From JAWKUK01 sp964402175 (lineage in GTDB: Bacteria; Planctomycetota; UBA1135; GCA-002686595): 64,000 nt of DNA. Shown piece after piece: positions 40,220 through 49,401 of the stretch. Positions within the stretch are counted from its first letter, which is position 1; each line of letters begins with the position of its first letter. The notes beneath the pieces are model-generated. The model made no database searches and had not been told where the DNA came from. It saw only the letters and a list, made by a program, of their open reading frames with translations. The stretch is from NCBI GenBank assembly GCA_964402175.1, contig CAYOBN010000013.1, forward strand, positions 21,735 through 85,734, given 5' to 3'. Position numbers and translations under genes: made by a program.

Positions 40220-42298
40220 TCAGCGGATGAACCAGGGCAGGAACACGAGGCCGACGACCGTCATCAGCTTGATGAGGATGTTCAGCGACGGGCCCGAGGT
40301 GTCCTTGAAGGGGTCCCCGACGGTGTCGCCGACGACCGCCGCCTTGTGGGCGTCGGACTTCTTGCCGCCGTGTTTGCCGCCCTCGATGTACTTCTTCGCG
40401 TTGTCCCACGCGCCGCCCGCGTTGGACATGAAGATCGCCATCATGATGCCGGTGACGAGCGCACCCGCCAGGAGACCCGCGAGCGCCTGCACGTTCCAGA
40501 AGCCGACGACGATCGGCGACGCGACCGCGATGAGGCCGGGGAGCACCATCTGCTTGATGGCGCCCTCGGTCGAGATCGCGACGCAGCGGGCGGCGTCGGG
40601 CTTGCCCGTGCCGTCCATGATGCCCTTGATCTCGCGGAACTGACGGCGCACTTCGTCGACCATCGCGCCCGCGGCGTTACCGACGGCTTCCATGGTCAGC
40701 GCGGCGAAGAGGAACGGCAGGAGGCCGCCGATCAGCATGCCGATGAGGACCTCGGTGTCGGTGAGGCTCAGGTCGAGCTTCTGGAAGGTCTTGCCCGCCG
40801 CGGTTGCGACGCGCTCGCCGAGCTGGTCCGCGCGCGCCTGGAACGCCGCGAAGAGCGCGAGCGCCGTTAGGGCCGCCGACCCGATCGCGAAGCCCTTGCC
40901 GATCGCCGCCGTCGTGTTGCCGACCGCGTCGAGGGCGTCCGTGCGGTGGCGCACTTCCGCGGGCAAACCCGCCATCTCCGCGAGGCCGCCCGCGTTGTCC
41001 GCGACCGGGCCGTACGCGTCGACGCCGAGCGAGATACCGAGCGTGCACAGCATGCCGACGGCCGCCAGCGCGACCCCGTACACACCGCCGGCCCAGTGCG
41101 CGACGAAGATCGAGAGGCAGATCAGGAGCACCGTCGCCGCGACCGAGCGCATGCCGACCGCGAGGCCCGCGATGATGTTCGTCGCGGCGCCCGTCAGGGA
41201 CTTCTCCGCGATCTTCTGCACCGGGCGCGTCTCGGTCGACGTGTAGTACTCGGTGACCTTGCCGATCGCCACGCCGATCACGATGCCGGAGACGACGGCG
41301 ATCAAGAGCTTGTAGGGCTCCTGGCCCTCGGGCAGCGGCGCGGTGAAGAGCAGCGCAGCCGAGCCCGCGACCGCGACGAGCGACGCGACGAGCAAGCCGC
41401 GGAAGAGCGCGGCGTGGATCTGGTGCTCGTTGGCGGCCTTCACGAAGAACGTGCCGACGACGGAGGCGATGATGCCGATGGCGGCGATGGCCAGCGGGAG
41501 CCACACGAGCGTCGAACCGTGCTCGATCGCCTTGTCCGTGCCCACCATGTACGCCGTCGCCGCGAGCGTCATCGCCGCGACGATCGAGCCGACGTAGGAC
41601 TCGAAGAGGTCCGCGCCCATGCCCGCGACGTCGCCGACGTTGTCGCCGACGTTGTCCGCGATCGTGGCGGGGTTGCGGGGGTCGTCCTCGGGGATGCCCG
41701 CTTCGACCTTACCGACGAGGTCCGCGCCGACGTCCGCCGCCTTCGTGAAGATGCCGCCGCCGACGCGCGCGAAGAGCGCGATCGAGGACGCACCGAAGCT
41801 GAAGCCGAGCACGTGCTCGAGGCCCAGCGCCGAGAAGTTCGGCGCGTACAGGTACACGAAGAGCGCGAGGCCGAGCAGCGCGAGGCCGACGACGCTCATG
41901 CCCATGACGACGCCGGAGCTGAACGAAACGTCGAGGCCCGCCGAGAGGCTCGTGCGCGCCGCCTGCGTCGTGCGCACCGCGGCGCGGGTCGCGGTGTGCA
42001 TCCCGAAGTAACCGGCGACCGCCGAGGCGAACGCGCCGGAGACGAACGCGATCGCCGTGTCCTGCCCGAGGCCCATGTCCGCCGGCGACACGAAGATCAC
42101 GCCTGCGACGAGGATCACGAAGACCGTGAGCCACTTGTACTCCGCCTTGAGGAACGCCGCGGCGCCGTCTTGCACTTGCTTGGAGATCTCCTGCATCTTG
42201 GAGTCTCCGGCGTCCTGGCGCATGATGGCGCCGTACTTGATGAAGGCGAAGATGAGCGCGACGAGCGCCGCGCCACCGGCCACGTAGATGTGTGTCAT
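40220..42298 (-). CDS. hppA: Membrane-bound pyrophosphatase, K+-dependent type
   Basis: An integral-membrane pump of 692 residues with about 16 helices that uses pyrophosphate hydrolysis to move H+ or Na+ out of the cytoplasm. The pyrophosphate site is clear: GGGIFTKAADVGADLVGKVE and NPATIADNVGDNVGDVAG, plus a late Asp-rich site near VVGDTVGDPFKDTSG. The segment GNTTAAIGKGF has Ala at the position where K+-independent enzymes have Lys, so this is the K+-dependent class, which includes Na+ pumps; the ion is not settled by this. The ATG at 42298 starts the first helix. Confidence 0.96.
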   Translation of the reverse strand: MTHIYVAGGAALVALIFAFIKYGAIMRQDAGDSKMQEISKQVQDGAAAFLKAEYKWLTVFVILVAGVIFVSPADMGLGQDTAIAFVSGAFASAVAGYFGMHTATRAAVRTTQAARTSLSAGLDVSFSSGVVMGMSVVGLALLGLALFVYLYAPNFSALGLEHVLGFSFGASSIALFARVGGGIFTKAADVGADLVGKVEAGIPEDDPRNPATIADNVGDNVGDVAGMGADLFESYVGSIVAAMTLAATAYMVGTDKAIEHGSTLVWLPLAIAAIGIIASVVGTFFVKAANEHQIHAALFRGLLVASLVAVAGSAALLFTAPLPEGQEPYKLLIAVVSGIVIGVAIGKVTEYYTSTETRPVQKIAEKSLTGAATNIIAGLAVGMRSVAATVLLICLSIFVAHWAGGVYGVALAAVGMLCTLGISLGVDAYGPVADNAGGLAEMAGLPAEVRHRTDALDAVGNTTAAIGKGFAIGSAALTALALFAAFQARADQLGERVATAAGKTFQKLDLSLTDTEVLIGMLIGGLLPFLFAALTMEAVGNAAGAMVDEVRRQFREIKGIMDGTGKPDAARCVAISTEGAIKQMVLPGLIAVASPIVVGFWNVQALAGLLAGALVTGIMMAIFMSNAGGAWDNAKKYIEGGKHGGKKSDAHKAAVVGDTVGDPFKDTSGPSLNILIKLMTVVGLVFLPWFIR

Positions 42299-42506
42299 GG
42301 GGGTTCCGGGAGATTGTCTCGGGGCTTGGTGATCGGCGCGGCACCGCGCTCCCGTCGCCCCCGGTGAGGGGTGCGCGCGGGCTGCGCGTGGCCGCGCTCG
42401 GACCAGCGGGAGCGGGTACGAGGGCAGTGGGTCCCCGTCCGACGCGCCCTGGAGCGCGGTCCGCCGGGATTCGAGGCCCAACAGGATAGGGGGTCACCCC
42501 CCCTGG

Positions 42507-43226
42507 TCAATGCCCATTCGACCCGTCGGGCTTCGGGGTCTCGCTCTCGGCCCGCTCGGGGGCCGCCGCGGCGGCAGTTCGCCGCGCCCCGCCGAGGCCC
42601 CGCCGCGGCTTGTGGTTCACGGTGAGGTGCAGGAGCACCCCGAGCACCAGCGCGATGGCCACGAAGCCCAGGATCTGCGTGAACCCCTCGACGCGCCCCT
42701 CGAGCTCCGAGATCTTCGCCCCGGAGTACCGGCCGAGGGCCACGAAGAACGGCGTCATCAGCGCCGCCGCCAGGCCGTCGACCGCGATGAAGCGGTGGTA
42801 GGGGATGCCCAGGGTCCCGGCCGTGAACCAGGCCGGCAGTCGCACTCCGGGCAGGAAGCGGCACACGAAGACCGCCCAGAGGCCGCTCCGCGCAAAGCGC
42901 CGCTCGATCGAGCGCAGGCGCTCGGGGTGCAGCGCCCGGCGCACGGCGCGCGAGCGCAGCGCCCGCCGGCCGTAATGGCGCCCGACCCAGTAGGGGATCG
43001 AGTCCCCGAGCAGTGTGGCCACGAAACAGACCGCGATCACGGGCACGAACTCGACCTCGCCGCGGTGCGCGAGGAACCCCGCGCCGAGCATCGTCACTTC
43101 CTCCGGGATCGGCAGCCCGAAGCCGCACAGGAGCAGCACCACGAAGGGGGCGAGGTACCCCGTGCCGAGCAGCTCCGAGAGGAAGGGCGCCCCGGTCAGG
43201 GCGAGGGCCAGCGGCACGAGGGGCAT
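42507..43226 (-). CDS. DedA family membrane protein
   Basis: A 239-residue inner-membrane protein of the DedA (SNARE-associated) family, linked to lipid-carrier or phospholipid scrambling and membrane energetics. It shows the family pattern GFGLPIPEEVTMLGAGFLAHRG near 38-59 (E..T..GG-type), a central GDSIPYWVGRHYGRRAL and the basic RFLPGVRLPAWFTAG segment near 125-140. Four or five membrane segments are likely. The C-terminal 35 residues are hydrophilic. The ATG at 43226 starts MPLVPLALALTG. It seems to be transcribed alone, 115 bases from the ABC-linked gene cluster. Confidence 0.88.
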   Translation of the reverse strand: MPLVPLALALTGAPFLSELLGTGYLAPFVVLLLCGFGLPIPEEVTMLGAGFLAHRGEVEFVPVIAVCFVATLLGDSIPYWVGRHYGRRALRSRAVRRALHPERLRSIERRFARSGLWAVFVCRFLPGVRLPAWFTAGTLGIPYHRFIAVDGLAAALMTPFFVALGRYSGAKISELEGRVEGFTQILGFVAIALVLGVLLHLTVNHKPRRGLGGARRTAAAAAPERAESETPKPDGSNGH

Positions 43227-43341
43227 GGGGGGCGCGCAGTTCGGGCGGGATCCAGGCCTGAAGCTATCCCACTCATCGGCAGCCACAGCAGAGGTGCCAC
43301 AGAATTCGGCGCGCCGCCCGCCGCTCCGGGTGATCCGTCGG

Positions 43342-44019
43342 TCAGTCGCCGCCGGGGGCCGCCGCCGGTCCCTCTGGTGTCCTGGCCCCAGGGCCCTCGA
43401 GCCCGCGCCGCGCCGCAGCGAGCGCCGCGCGGCGCTCGGCCGCGTCGCTGCGCCCGTACGTCGCCGCGCGAGCGTAGGCCGCGTCGGCGGCGTCGAGCAG
43501 CGCCCCAGCGCCGCCCTCCCAGTCGAGGTCGAGCGGCACACGCTCGGCGAGGAACAGCGCGATGTCTCCGCCGACGAGCGCGAGCACCCCGGGCTCGCGC
43601 GCGCGCGTTTCGCCGAGGCGCAGCACGCCGAGGCCCGCGCGGGCGGCCGCGGTGCGCCGCGCGCGATCGCGCTCTTGCATCGTCGCGGCGCGGTCGAAGA
43701 CGAGGTGCTGCGCGTAGAAGAGCCAGCCCTCCGCCGCGCCCGGGTCGAGGGCCAGCGCGCGCGCCGCGTGGGCCGCCGCCGCCGCGTCCGCGCCGCGCCC
43801 GACGGCGGCGGTGAAGCGCACCCACTCGACGCTCGCCGCGAGGCCGCCGAGCGGACCGAGCCAGCGCGCGAGCGGGCCGCCCGCCGCCGACGGCCGGGGC
43901 CGCGCGCCGTCGGCGCACGCGGCCCACGGCCAGAGCAGGAGCGCCACGGCGAGCCAGCCGAGGGCGGGGAACCAGCGGCGTGCACGCACTTGGCTTCCCA
44001 TCACTTGGCTTGCGTTCAT
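43342..44019 (-). CDS. TPR-like membrane-anchored protein of an ABC transporter operon
   Basis: A 225-residue protein with one N-terminal hydrophobic segment (ALGWLAVALLLWPWAACADG, about 19-38), then helices with a TPR-like pattern (AARALALDPGAAEGWLFYAQHLVFD near 90-115). No catalytic motif. Its ATG overlaps the permease stop (ATGA at 44016-44019), so it is translated with the ABC transporter and probably serves it. Start codon MNASQVMG is fixed by that overlap; MGSQVRAR slightly downstream is an alternative. Confidence 0.65.
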   Translation of the reverse strand: MNASQVMGSQVRARRWFPALGWLAVALLLWPWAACADGARPRPSAAGGPLARWLGPLGGLAASVEWVRFTAAVGRGADAAAAAHAARALALDPGAAEGWLFYAQHLVFDRAATMQERDRARRTAAARAGLGVLRLGETRAREPGVLALVGGDIALFLAERVPLDLDWEGGAGALLDAADAAYARAATYGRSDAAERRAALAAARRGLEGPGARTPEGPAAAPGGD

Positions 44020-45221
44020 GCGGCGTGCCTCCACGAGCGCAGCGCCGGCCGCGCGGCGAGCGGGGCGAGCGCGAGCAGCAGCGCGGCGACCGCGACCTGC
44101 GCCGGCGGCACACCTTCGGGCCGTGCGCCCGCTGCGACGGCGTCGAGCGCCGCACCGAACCCGCCGCCGGGCAGCGCGCGCAGGCAGAGCTCGGTCATGG
44201 GCCGCGCCGTGCTCGCGGCGGCCGAACCGGCCCCGAGCAGCTCGGGTAGGACCGCTGCGCACAGCAGCGCGAGCGCTCCGCTGAGCGCCGCAGCGAGCGG
44301 CGCGCTGACCCAAGCGCCCAGCGCCGCCGCGCCCACCGCCAGCGCCACCGCCAGCGCCGCCGCACGCCCGAAGAGCGCCAGCTCGATGCGCCACGGCGGC
44401 TCGGGCGGCCCGTAGAGCGAGAGCGCGTGCGGCCCGCGCAGCGCGAGGGTGCCGGGGCCGTGCGCGGTCAGCACGATGAGCAGGTCGACGCGCTCGGGGG
44501 CGCCTTCGGGCTCGCGTTCGCGCAGCCCCGCGGCCTCGACGTGGGTGCGCCGCGCGACGCGGCTCAGCGCGCCGCGCGGGAGCCCTGAGTCGGGCTCGGG
44601 CGAGCCCGCCGGGCGCACTTCGACGGCGAGCTCCAAGTCGCCGAACGGCACGTCGAGCGCCGTGTTCTGCGCGCGCACCGCGAGCGCCGCGCCGCGCGGA
44701 ACGTCGACGTTGCGCAGCGACTCGACGAAGCGCTCGCCCGGGCGCAGCGCGATGTGGTGCTCGGGCCCCGCGCGCCACACGAGGGCGCGCGCGGGCGAGC
44801 GCTCTGCGAGCGCCGTCGCGGCGAGCACAGAGGCATTGGCGAGCAGCGCCGCAAACGCGAGCCCCGCGCACGCCGCGCCGAAGGCCGCGGTGCGGCCGAT
44901 CGGCCGCGCGCCGAGCCAATCGCCGTCGCCGCGCCGCCAGCGCCGCGCGAGCCCCGCCGCGTGCGCGAGCAGCGCGACCCACGCGAGGCCGAACCCGAGC
45001 GTCGCCGCGGCCGCGCGCGCGACGCCGTGGAGGCTCGCGGCAGCCGTAGGATCGTGCAGCGGGAGCGTGAGCGCGCTGAGCTCCGCATCGTCGCCGGAGA
45101 GCCCTCCGCTGTAACGCGCCGCGAGCGCTGTCGCCGCGAAGAGGAAAGCCAGCCACACGAGCGGCGCGGCGCGGCGTGTCTCGAGCCAGGCGAGCGCGAC
45201 GAGGGCGCGGGCTGCGCTCAT
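44016..45221 (-). CDS. ABC-2-type transporter permease
   Basis: A 401-residue membrane protein with about six hydrophobic segments in two clusters (residues about 15-120 and 275-395) and a large extracytoplasmic loop of about 150 residues between. This layout is that of ABC-2-type permeases. It overlaps the ATPase stop upstream (ATGA at 45218-45221) and the TPR-like gene downstream, so the three genes form a tight operon. The substrate is unknown. Confidence 0.75.
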   Translation of the reverse strand: MSAARALVALAWLETRRAAPLVWLAFLFAATALAARYSGGLSGDDAELSALTLPLHDPTAAASLHGVARAAAATLGFGLAWVALLAHAAGLARRWRRGDGDWLGARPIGRTAAFGAACAGLAFAALLANASVLAATALAERSPARALVWRAGPEHHIALRPGERFVESLRNVDVPRGAALAVRAQNTALDVPFGDLELAVEVRPAGSPEPDSGLPRGALSRVARRTHVEAAGLREREPEGAPERVDLLIVLTAHGPGTLALRGPHALSLYGPPEPPWRIELALFGRAAALAVALAVGAAALGAWVSAPLAAALSGALALLCAAVLPELLGAGSAAASTARPMTELCLRALPGGGFGAALDAVAAGARPEGVPPAQVAVAALLLALAPLAARPALRSWRHAA

Positions 45222-46093
45222 CGCTCGCCCTTCGCGCGATAGAGCTCAGCGAGCGTGCGACCGCCGGGCAGCGCACCGACGAGCCGCGCGCCGCGCCCCG
45301 CCAGCCACGCTTCGAGGGCAGCGAGCCCCGCGCTGTCGAGCCCCTCGACATCGAGCCGCGCGCGGCCCGCTGCTGCGAGCAGCGTCGCCGGTGGACCCGC
45401 GAGGGCGACGCGCCCCTGCGCCAGCACCGCGAGCGTGTCGCAGTGGGCGTGCACGTCGGCCAGGATGTGCGAAGCGAGCACCGTCGTCGCGCCGCGCGCG
45501 CGGGCTTCGGCGAGGAGCCCGTCCAGCACCGCGAAGCCCTCCGCGTCGAGGCCCGCGGTCGGCTCGTCGAGCAACACGACGTCGGGCTCGGCGAGGAACG
45601 CCTGCGCGAGGCCGAAGCGGCGCAGCATGCCGCGCGAGAACCCCGCGAGCGGGCGCGCGGCGGCCTCCGCGAGGCCGACACGTTCGAGCAGCGCGCGGCC
45701 GCGGCGCTGCACCGTGCGCCGGTCGAGGCCCGCGAGCGCTCCGAGCAGGGCCAACGCGGCGCGCGCGGAGAGCTCGCCAGGGAACGGCGAGTCCTCCGGC
45801 AGGTACGCGGTCCGCGCGCGGGCTGCGGGGCTCACGGCGGGCTCACCGAGCACCGTCACCGCACCGCGGGTCGGCACGTCGACGCCGGCGAAGAGCCGCA
45901 GCAATGTCGACTTGCCCGAGCCGTTCGGCCCGACCAGCCCGAGCGCCGCGCCGCGCGGGAGCTCCAGGTCGACCCCTTGCAGCGCGAGCTTCGCCCGTCC
46001 GAAGAGCCCGCCGCGGAAGCGGCGCACGACGCCCCGTGCTGCGAGGGCCAGGGGCGCGGCGAGGTCGGGGGGCGACGGGTCGCTCGCGGTCAT
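45218..46093 (-). CDS. ABC transporter ATP-binding protein
   Basis: A 291-residue ATPase. Walker A is GPNGSGKST (55-63), the signature loop is FSRGMLRR (a variant of LSGGQ), Walker B is VVLLDEPTAGLD, and the switch His is in ASHILADVH. The C-terminal 60 residues resemble the extension of ABC-2-type exporters. It drives the permease encoded next. The ATG at 46093 gives MTASDPSPPDLAAPLALAAR. It is divergent from the FHA-protein gene (55 bases). Confidence 0.92.
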   Translation of the reverse strand: MTASDPSPPDLAAPLALAARGVVRRFRGGLFGRAKLALQGVDLELPRGAALGLVGPNGSGKSTLLRLFAGVDVPTRGAVTVLGEPAVSPAARARTAYLPEDSPFPGELSARAALALLGALAGLDRRTVQRRGRALLERVGLAEAAARPLAGFSRGMLRRFGLAQAFLAEPDVVLLDEPTAGLDAEGFAVLDGLLAEARARGATTVLASHILADVHAHCDTLAVLAQGRVALAGPPATLLAAAGRARLDVEGLDSAGLAALEAWLAGRGARLVGALPGGRTLAELYRAKGER

Positions 46094-46148
46094 CCCGTGA
46101 GGGTACCGCCCGCGCGCCCGCGGCGCCGCTTGCGTAAGATGCAACGCG

Positions 46149-47111
46149 ATGCCGCGCCTCTACGTGCTCTCCGGCGATGACCTCGGCCGCACCTTCGACG
46201 TCGATGGACCCACGGTGATCGGCCGCGGTGAGGGCGCCGACGTGCGCGTGCGCGAGGTCTCCGTGAGCCGCGAGCACGCGCGGCTCGAGCCCGTCGCTGG
46301 GCCGGGCGGGAGCGCCCAGGGCTGGCGCGTCGTCGACCTGGGGTCGCGCAACGGCGTCTTCGTCGACGGCGCGCGCGTGCGCGAGTCGGCGCTGGCGGAC
46401 GGGGCTGTGTTCCGGCTCGGCGAGCTCGAGCTGCGGCTCCGGCTGGTCGTCGATGGCGCGGCGCCGGTGGCGCGGCCTGCGGCGCCGGTTGTGCCGCCTG
46501 GTGTCGCGCCTGTTGTCGCGCCAGCGCAGCGGCCGCCCGCGCCGCCGGTCCCGCGCGATCCGGTGCAGCCCCGCACGGCAACGCCGAGCGCAGAGCCCGA
46601 CGGGCTCGAGCTCGAAGGCGATTGGGACGAGGTCGAGTTGGAGCCGGAGCTGCCGCGCGCGGCGCCCGCGCCGCGCCCCGCCCAGCGTCCGCCGTCCAGT
46701 GCCAACGCGCCCGCCGCTGCGAGCGCCGCCGACCGCGCGCGCACGGACCGCCGCCGCGCGGCGCTCGCGGGGGCGGCTCGGCCGGCTGCGGCGGCGCCGA
46801 ACAGCGGGCGGCCGGTGTTGCAGTACCACCGCGTCGATGGCGGGGGCGGGCTGCTCGCCGGCGACCTGGCGCAGCGCCCGGCTTGGCAGCGCGCGCTCGT
46901 CGCGGTGCTGGCGCTCGGGGCGCTCGGGGCGCTCGGGTTCGGAGCGTTCGAGTTCACGCGCCGTGTGCGCGCGGGGCAGGCGCGGTTGGCGCCCGAAGAC
47001 GACCTCGGGTTGGACCTCGAGTCGGGCCTCGAGTCGGGCCTCGAGTCGGGCCTCGGGGGTGAGCCCGAGCGGGACGCTGGCCGCGGCTCGGCTCAGCCCG
47101 CGGGCGGCTGA
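46149..47111 (+). CDS. FHA-domain membrane protein with acidic repeat tail
   Basis: A 320-residue protein. The FHA domain (about 22-95) has all key residues: IGRGEGADVRV, SVSREHARL and DLGSRNGVFVDG; it binds phosphothreonine on partner proteins. A Pro/Ala-rich linker (100-230) leads to one membrane segment (ALVAVLALGALGALGFGAFE, about 255-277). The C-terminal tail, outside the membrane, contains three copies of Leu-Glu-Ser-Gly encoded by a perfect 12-base repeat. The stop region overlaps the converging glycosyltransferase gene by 19 bases. No Ser/Thr kinase is encoded nearby. Confidence 0.88.
   Translation: MPRLYVLSGDDLGRTFDVDGPTVIGRGEGADVRVREVSVSREHARLEPVAGPGGSAQGWRVVDLGSRNGVFVDGARVRESALADGAVFRLGELELRLRLVVDGAAPVARPAAPVVPPGVAPVVAPAQRPPAPPVPRDPVQPRTATPSAEPDGLELEGDWDEVELEPELPRAAPAPRPAQRPPSSANAPAAASAADRARTDRRRAALAGAARPAAAAPNSGRPVLQYHRVDGGGGLLAGDLAQRPAWQRALVAVLALGALGALGFGAFEFTRRVRAGQARLAPEDDLGLDLESGLESGLESGLGGEPERDAGRGSAQPAGG
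47015..47050 (+). repeat. Three perfect copies of a 12-bp repeat in the FHA gene
   Basis: CCTCGAGTCGGG occurs at 47015-47026, 47027-47038 and 47039-47050, followed by a partial copy. It is in frame and encodes Leu-Glu-Ser-Gly each time. A perfect short repeat in a coding tail can gain or lose units without frameshift. Confidence 0.92.
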
Positions 47112-48220
47112 CGGAGCGCTCGCACGAGCCCTCCGTACCAGGCGTCCGCCGCCCGCTCCCAGGTGAACTCCGCGGCGCGGGCGCGGCCGCGCAGCTCGTC
47201 CTGCGGCCCGTGCTGGAGGGCGCGGCGCACGGCGGCGATGCAGCCGTCGACGTCGCCGACCTCGAACCATTCGGCGGCGTCGCCGGCGACTTCGCGGTGC
47301 GCCGCGAGCGCGGTCGCCGCGAGCGGCGCGCCCGCGGCCAGGGCTTCGAGCGGCACGATGCCGAAGCCTTCGAGGCGCGATGGAGAGACCACCGCTGCGG
47401 CGCCCGCGTAGAGCTCGAGGAGCTGCGCTTCGTCGACGGCGCCCAGGAGCGTGACGCGGTCTGCGATACCGAGGCTCTGCGCGCGCTCGGTGAGGTGCTC
47501 TCCTTCACCGCCCTTCGCGAGCCCCGCGACGACGAGGCGCGGCAGATCGCTCGCCCGTGCGAGCGCGGCGAGCAGCAGCGCGATGTCCTTGCGGGGCTCG
47601 ACGTGGCCGACGTGCAGCAGGAACGGCGGGCCTGGGCGCCGCGGCAGGAAGCGCTCGGCGTCGACTCCGTTCGGAACGAGCGCAATGTCCGCCGAATCGA
47701 GACCGAAGTGGTGGACGATGCGCTCGCGGGTGGCTTCGCTGACGGTGAAGACCCCCGCAGCGCCCCGGAACGCGGGCCGCAGGATGCGCGGGGCCATGAG
47801 GCGGCGCACGAACGGCGCGCGATCCAGGTCGAGGCTGCGCAGATCGTGCGCGGTGAGGGTGTAGGGGACCGCGAGCCGCCGCGGCACCGGATGGTGTCCG
47901 AAGTGCACGAGGTCGAACGGGGCGCCGTCTGCGGCGGCCGCTGCGAGCGCGGCAGCGAGCGCGCGGCCCTCGTGCAGCGCGCGGTGCACCGTCGGCAGCC
48001 ATGGGACGTCGCTCGTGAGGCGCTGGATGTCGGGGGGCAGCTCGAACTGGATCGGCACGCGGCCTTCGAGCACGGCGAGCGCTCCGCCGTTCGCGATGAG
48101 GCGCTCTGCGAGCCGCGGCAGGAGCGCCGCGTTGTGCCGCACGACACCGCCGAGCGGCTGGCCCAGCACGACGCCCGAGACGAGCACACGCGGGGCGCGG
48201 GTGGGCGCGGCGCTACGCAA
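47093..48220 (-). CDS. Glycosyltransferase family 4 protein (second of pair)
   Basis: A 375-residue GT-B glycosyltransferase, using an activated sugar to extend a surface or exopolysaccharide. The N-terminal domain has GVVLGQPLGGVVRHN; the C-terminal domain has HVGHVEPRKDIALLL and the E-x7-E-type motif SRLEGFGIVPLEALAAG. It starts with TTG at 48220, overlapping the upstream glycosyltransferase stop by eight bases; a GTG at 48187 is an alternative. Its 3' end overlaps the FHA gene on the other strand by 19 bases. Confidence 0.9.
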   Translation of the reverse strand: MRSAAPTRAPRVLVSGVVLGQPLGGVVRHNAALLPRLAERLIANGGALAVLEGRVPIQFELPPDIQRLTSDVPWLPTVHRALHEGRALAAALAAAAADGAPFDLVHFGHHPVPRRLAVPYTLTAHDLRSLDLDRAPFVRRLMAPRILRPAFRGAAGVFTVSEATRERIVHHFGLDSADIALVPNGVDAERFLPRRPGPPFLLHVGHVEPRKDIALLLAALARASDLPRLVVAGLAKGGEGEHLTERAQSLGIADRVTLLGAVDEAQLLELYAGAAAVVSPSRLEGFGIVPLEALAAGAPLAATALAAHREVAGDAAEWFEVGDVDGCIAAVRRALQHGPQDELRGRARAAEFTWERAADAWYGGLVRALRQPPAG

Positions 48221-49247
48221 CGTCGAGCGCTCCTCCGCGGTGCGATGGACCTGCGAGGACGCTCTGCCAGAGGCTGCAGAGCGCCTCGGCGGTGCGCTCC
48301 CAGGTGAAGCTCTGTGCGTAGTGTCGGGCCGCGCTGGGAGGCGGGGTCGCCGCGCCGAGCGCGTGTGCGAGCCCGCGCGCTGAACCGTCGAACGTCAGCG
48401 CGTAGTCCTTCGCCAGAGCGCACTGCGCGGTCCCGGCGGGGCAGACGACGGCGCAGCCGAGGGCGAGGGCTTCGAGCACCGGGAACCCGAAACCCTCCGA
48501 GCGCGCCAACACCGCCGTCGCGTGTGCGCCGCGGTAGAGATCGGCGAGCGCGGCGTCGGAGAGCGTGCCGGTGAAGCGCACGAGCCCGTCGCGTTCGGCG
48601 GCTCGAGCTGCGCGGCGGACAGCGGGATCGACGGGTCCCGTCACGAGCACGTGCAGCGGCTCGGGCGTCACCGCAGCGGCGGCTTCGAGGAGCAGGTCGA
48701 GGCGCTTCTTCGGCCGGCCCGCGCCGACCGCGAGGACGTAGGGGCGCGGTGGGGGAGCTTGCGGCGCGGGGCGGCGCTCTGCGCTCGCCTGGAGGAACGC
48801 GGGCGCGAGGCCCCACGGAACCTCCGCGACGTGCGCGCCGCGCGCAGCGAGGTGGGCCCTGACCGCGGCCGAAGGGGTGCACACGGCAGCGGCCCGGGTC
48901 GCCGCGAAGCGCGCCCAGCCGCGGTGCCGGCGGCCGGCGTTCTCGGGCTCGCGCGCGAGCCAGGGCAGCTCGTGCACGGTCGCGACAGCGCGCACGCGGC
49001 GTGACAGCGGAAAGGCGGAGACGAAGGAGTGCAGGAGGTCGGCGCGCGCTCGCTCTGCCGCGCGCGGCAACACGAGCTGCCGCCACGCGGCCCGCGCGAG
49101 CCCGCGCCGCGCGCGGGGCGGCGGGGTCAAGGGGATGAGCTCGACATCGCGGCGCTCGGCGAGTGCTGCGAGCGCGCCCTCGAACACCCGCCGGACACCG
49201 CCCGGCAAGCGCTCATCGCAGGGCGAGAGGTCGATGGCGACACGCAC
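48213..49247 (-). CDS. Glycosyltransferase family 4 protein (first of pair)
   Basis: A 344-residue GT-B glycosyltransferase. It has LPGGVRRVFEGAL near the N-terminus, a nucleotide-sugar domain with AVGAGRPKKRLDLLLEA and the E-x7-E motif SEGFGFPVLEALALG. The start is GTG at 49247 (VRVAIDLSPC), since upstream residues come from the repeat element. It forms a two-gene unit with the next glycosyltransferase (eight-base overlap). A second nearby enzyme of the same family suggests a short glycan pathway, but no polymerase or flippase is present here. Confidence 0.88.
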   Translation of the reverse strand: MRVAIDLSPCDERLPGGVRRVFEGALAALAERRDVELIPLTPPPRARRGLARAAWRQLVLPRAAERARADLLHSFVSAFPLSRRVRAVATVHELPWLAREPENAGRRHRGWARFAATRAAAVCTPSAAVRAHLAARGAHVAEVPWGLAPAFLQASAERRPAPQAPPPRPYVLAVGAGRPKKRLDLLLEAAAAVTPEPLHVLVTGPVDPAVRRAARAAERDGLVRFTGTLSDAALADLYRGAHATAVLARSEGFGFPVLEALALGCAVVCPAGTAQCALAKDYALTFDGSARGLAHALGAATPPPSAARHYAQSFTWERTAEALCSLWQSVLAGPSHRGGALDVA

Positions 49248-49290
49248 GGGGTCAGAGTTTAGGCGGCCCTGGCCCGCACTGCGGGAGGAA

Positions 49291-49319
49291 TCGAACGGTA
49301 CCAATCGAACGGTACCAGG
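49291..49319 (+). repeat. Partial copy of the GGTACC palindrome family
   Basis: TCGAACGGTACCA (49291-49303) is directly followed by TCGAACGGTACCAGG (49305-49319): two tandem half-elements, not an inverted pair. It lies in the 154-base divergent gap between the glycosyltransferase and lipoprotein genes, so a promoter must be near. An imperfect pair TGCGGGAGG/CCTCCCGCA (about 49280 and 49371) surrounds it. Confidence 0.75.
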
Positions 49320-49401
49320 ACCCGCGCGGCAATGCGTCAGCCCGCAATTCCCGCTCCACGTCCGACCCGCCTCCCGCACCGCGAGGTAGCCTCTCCCTCC
49401 T

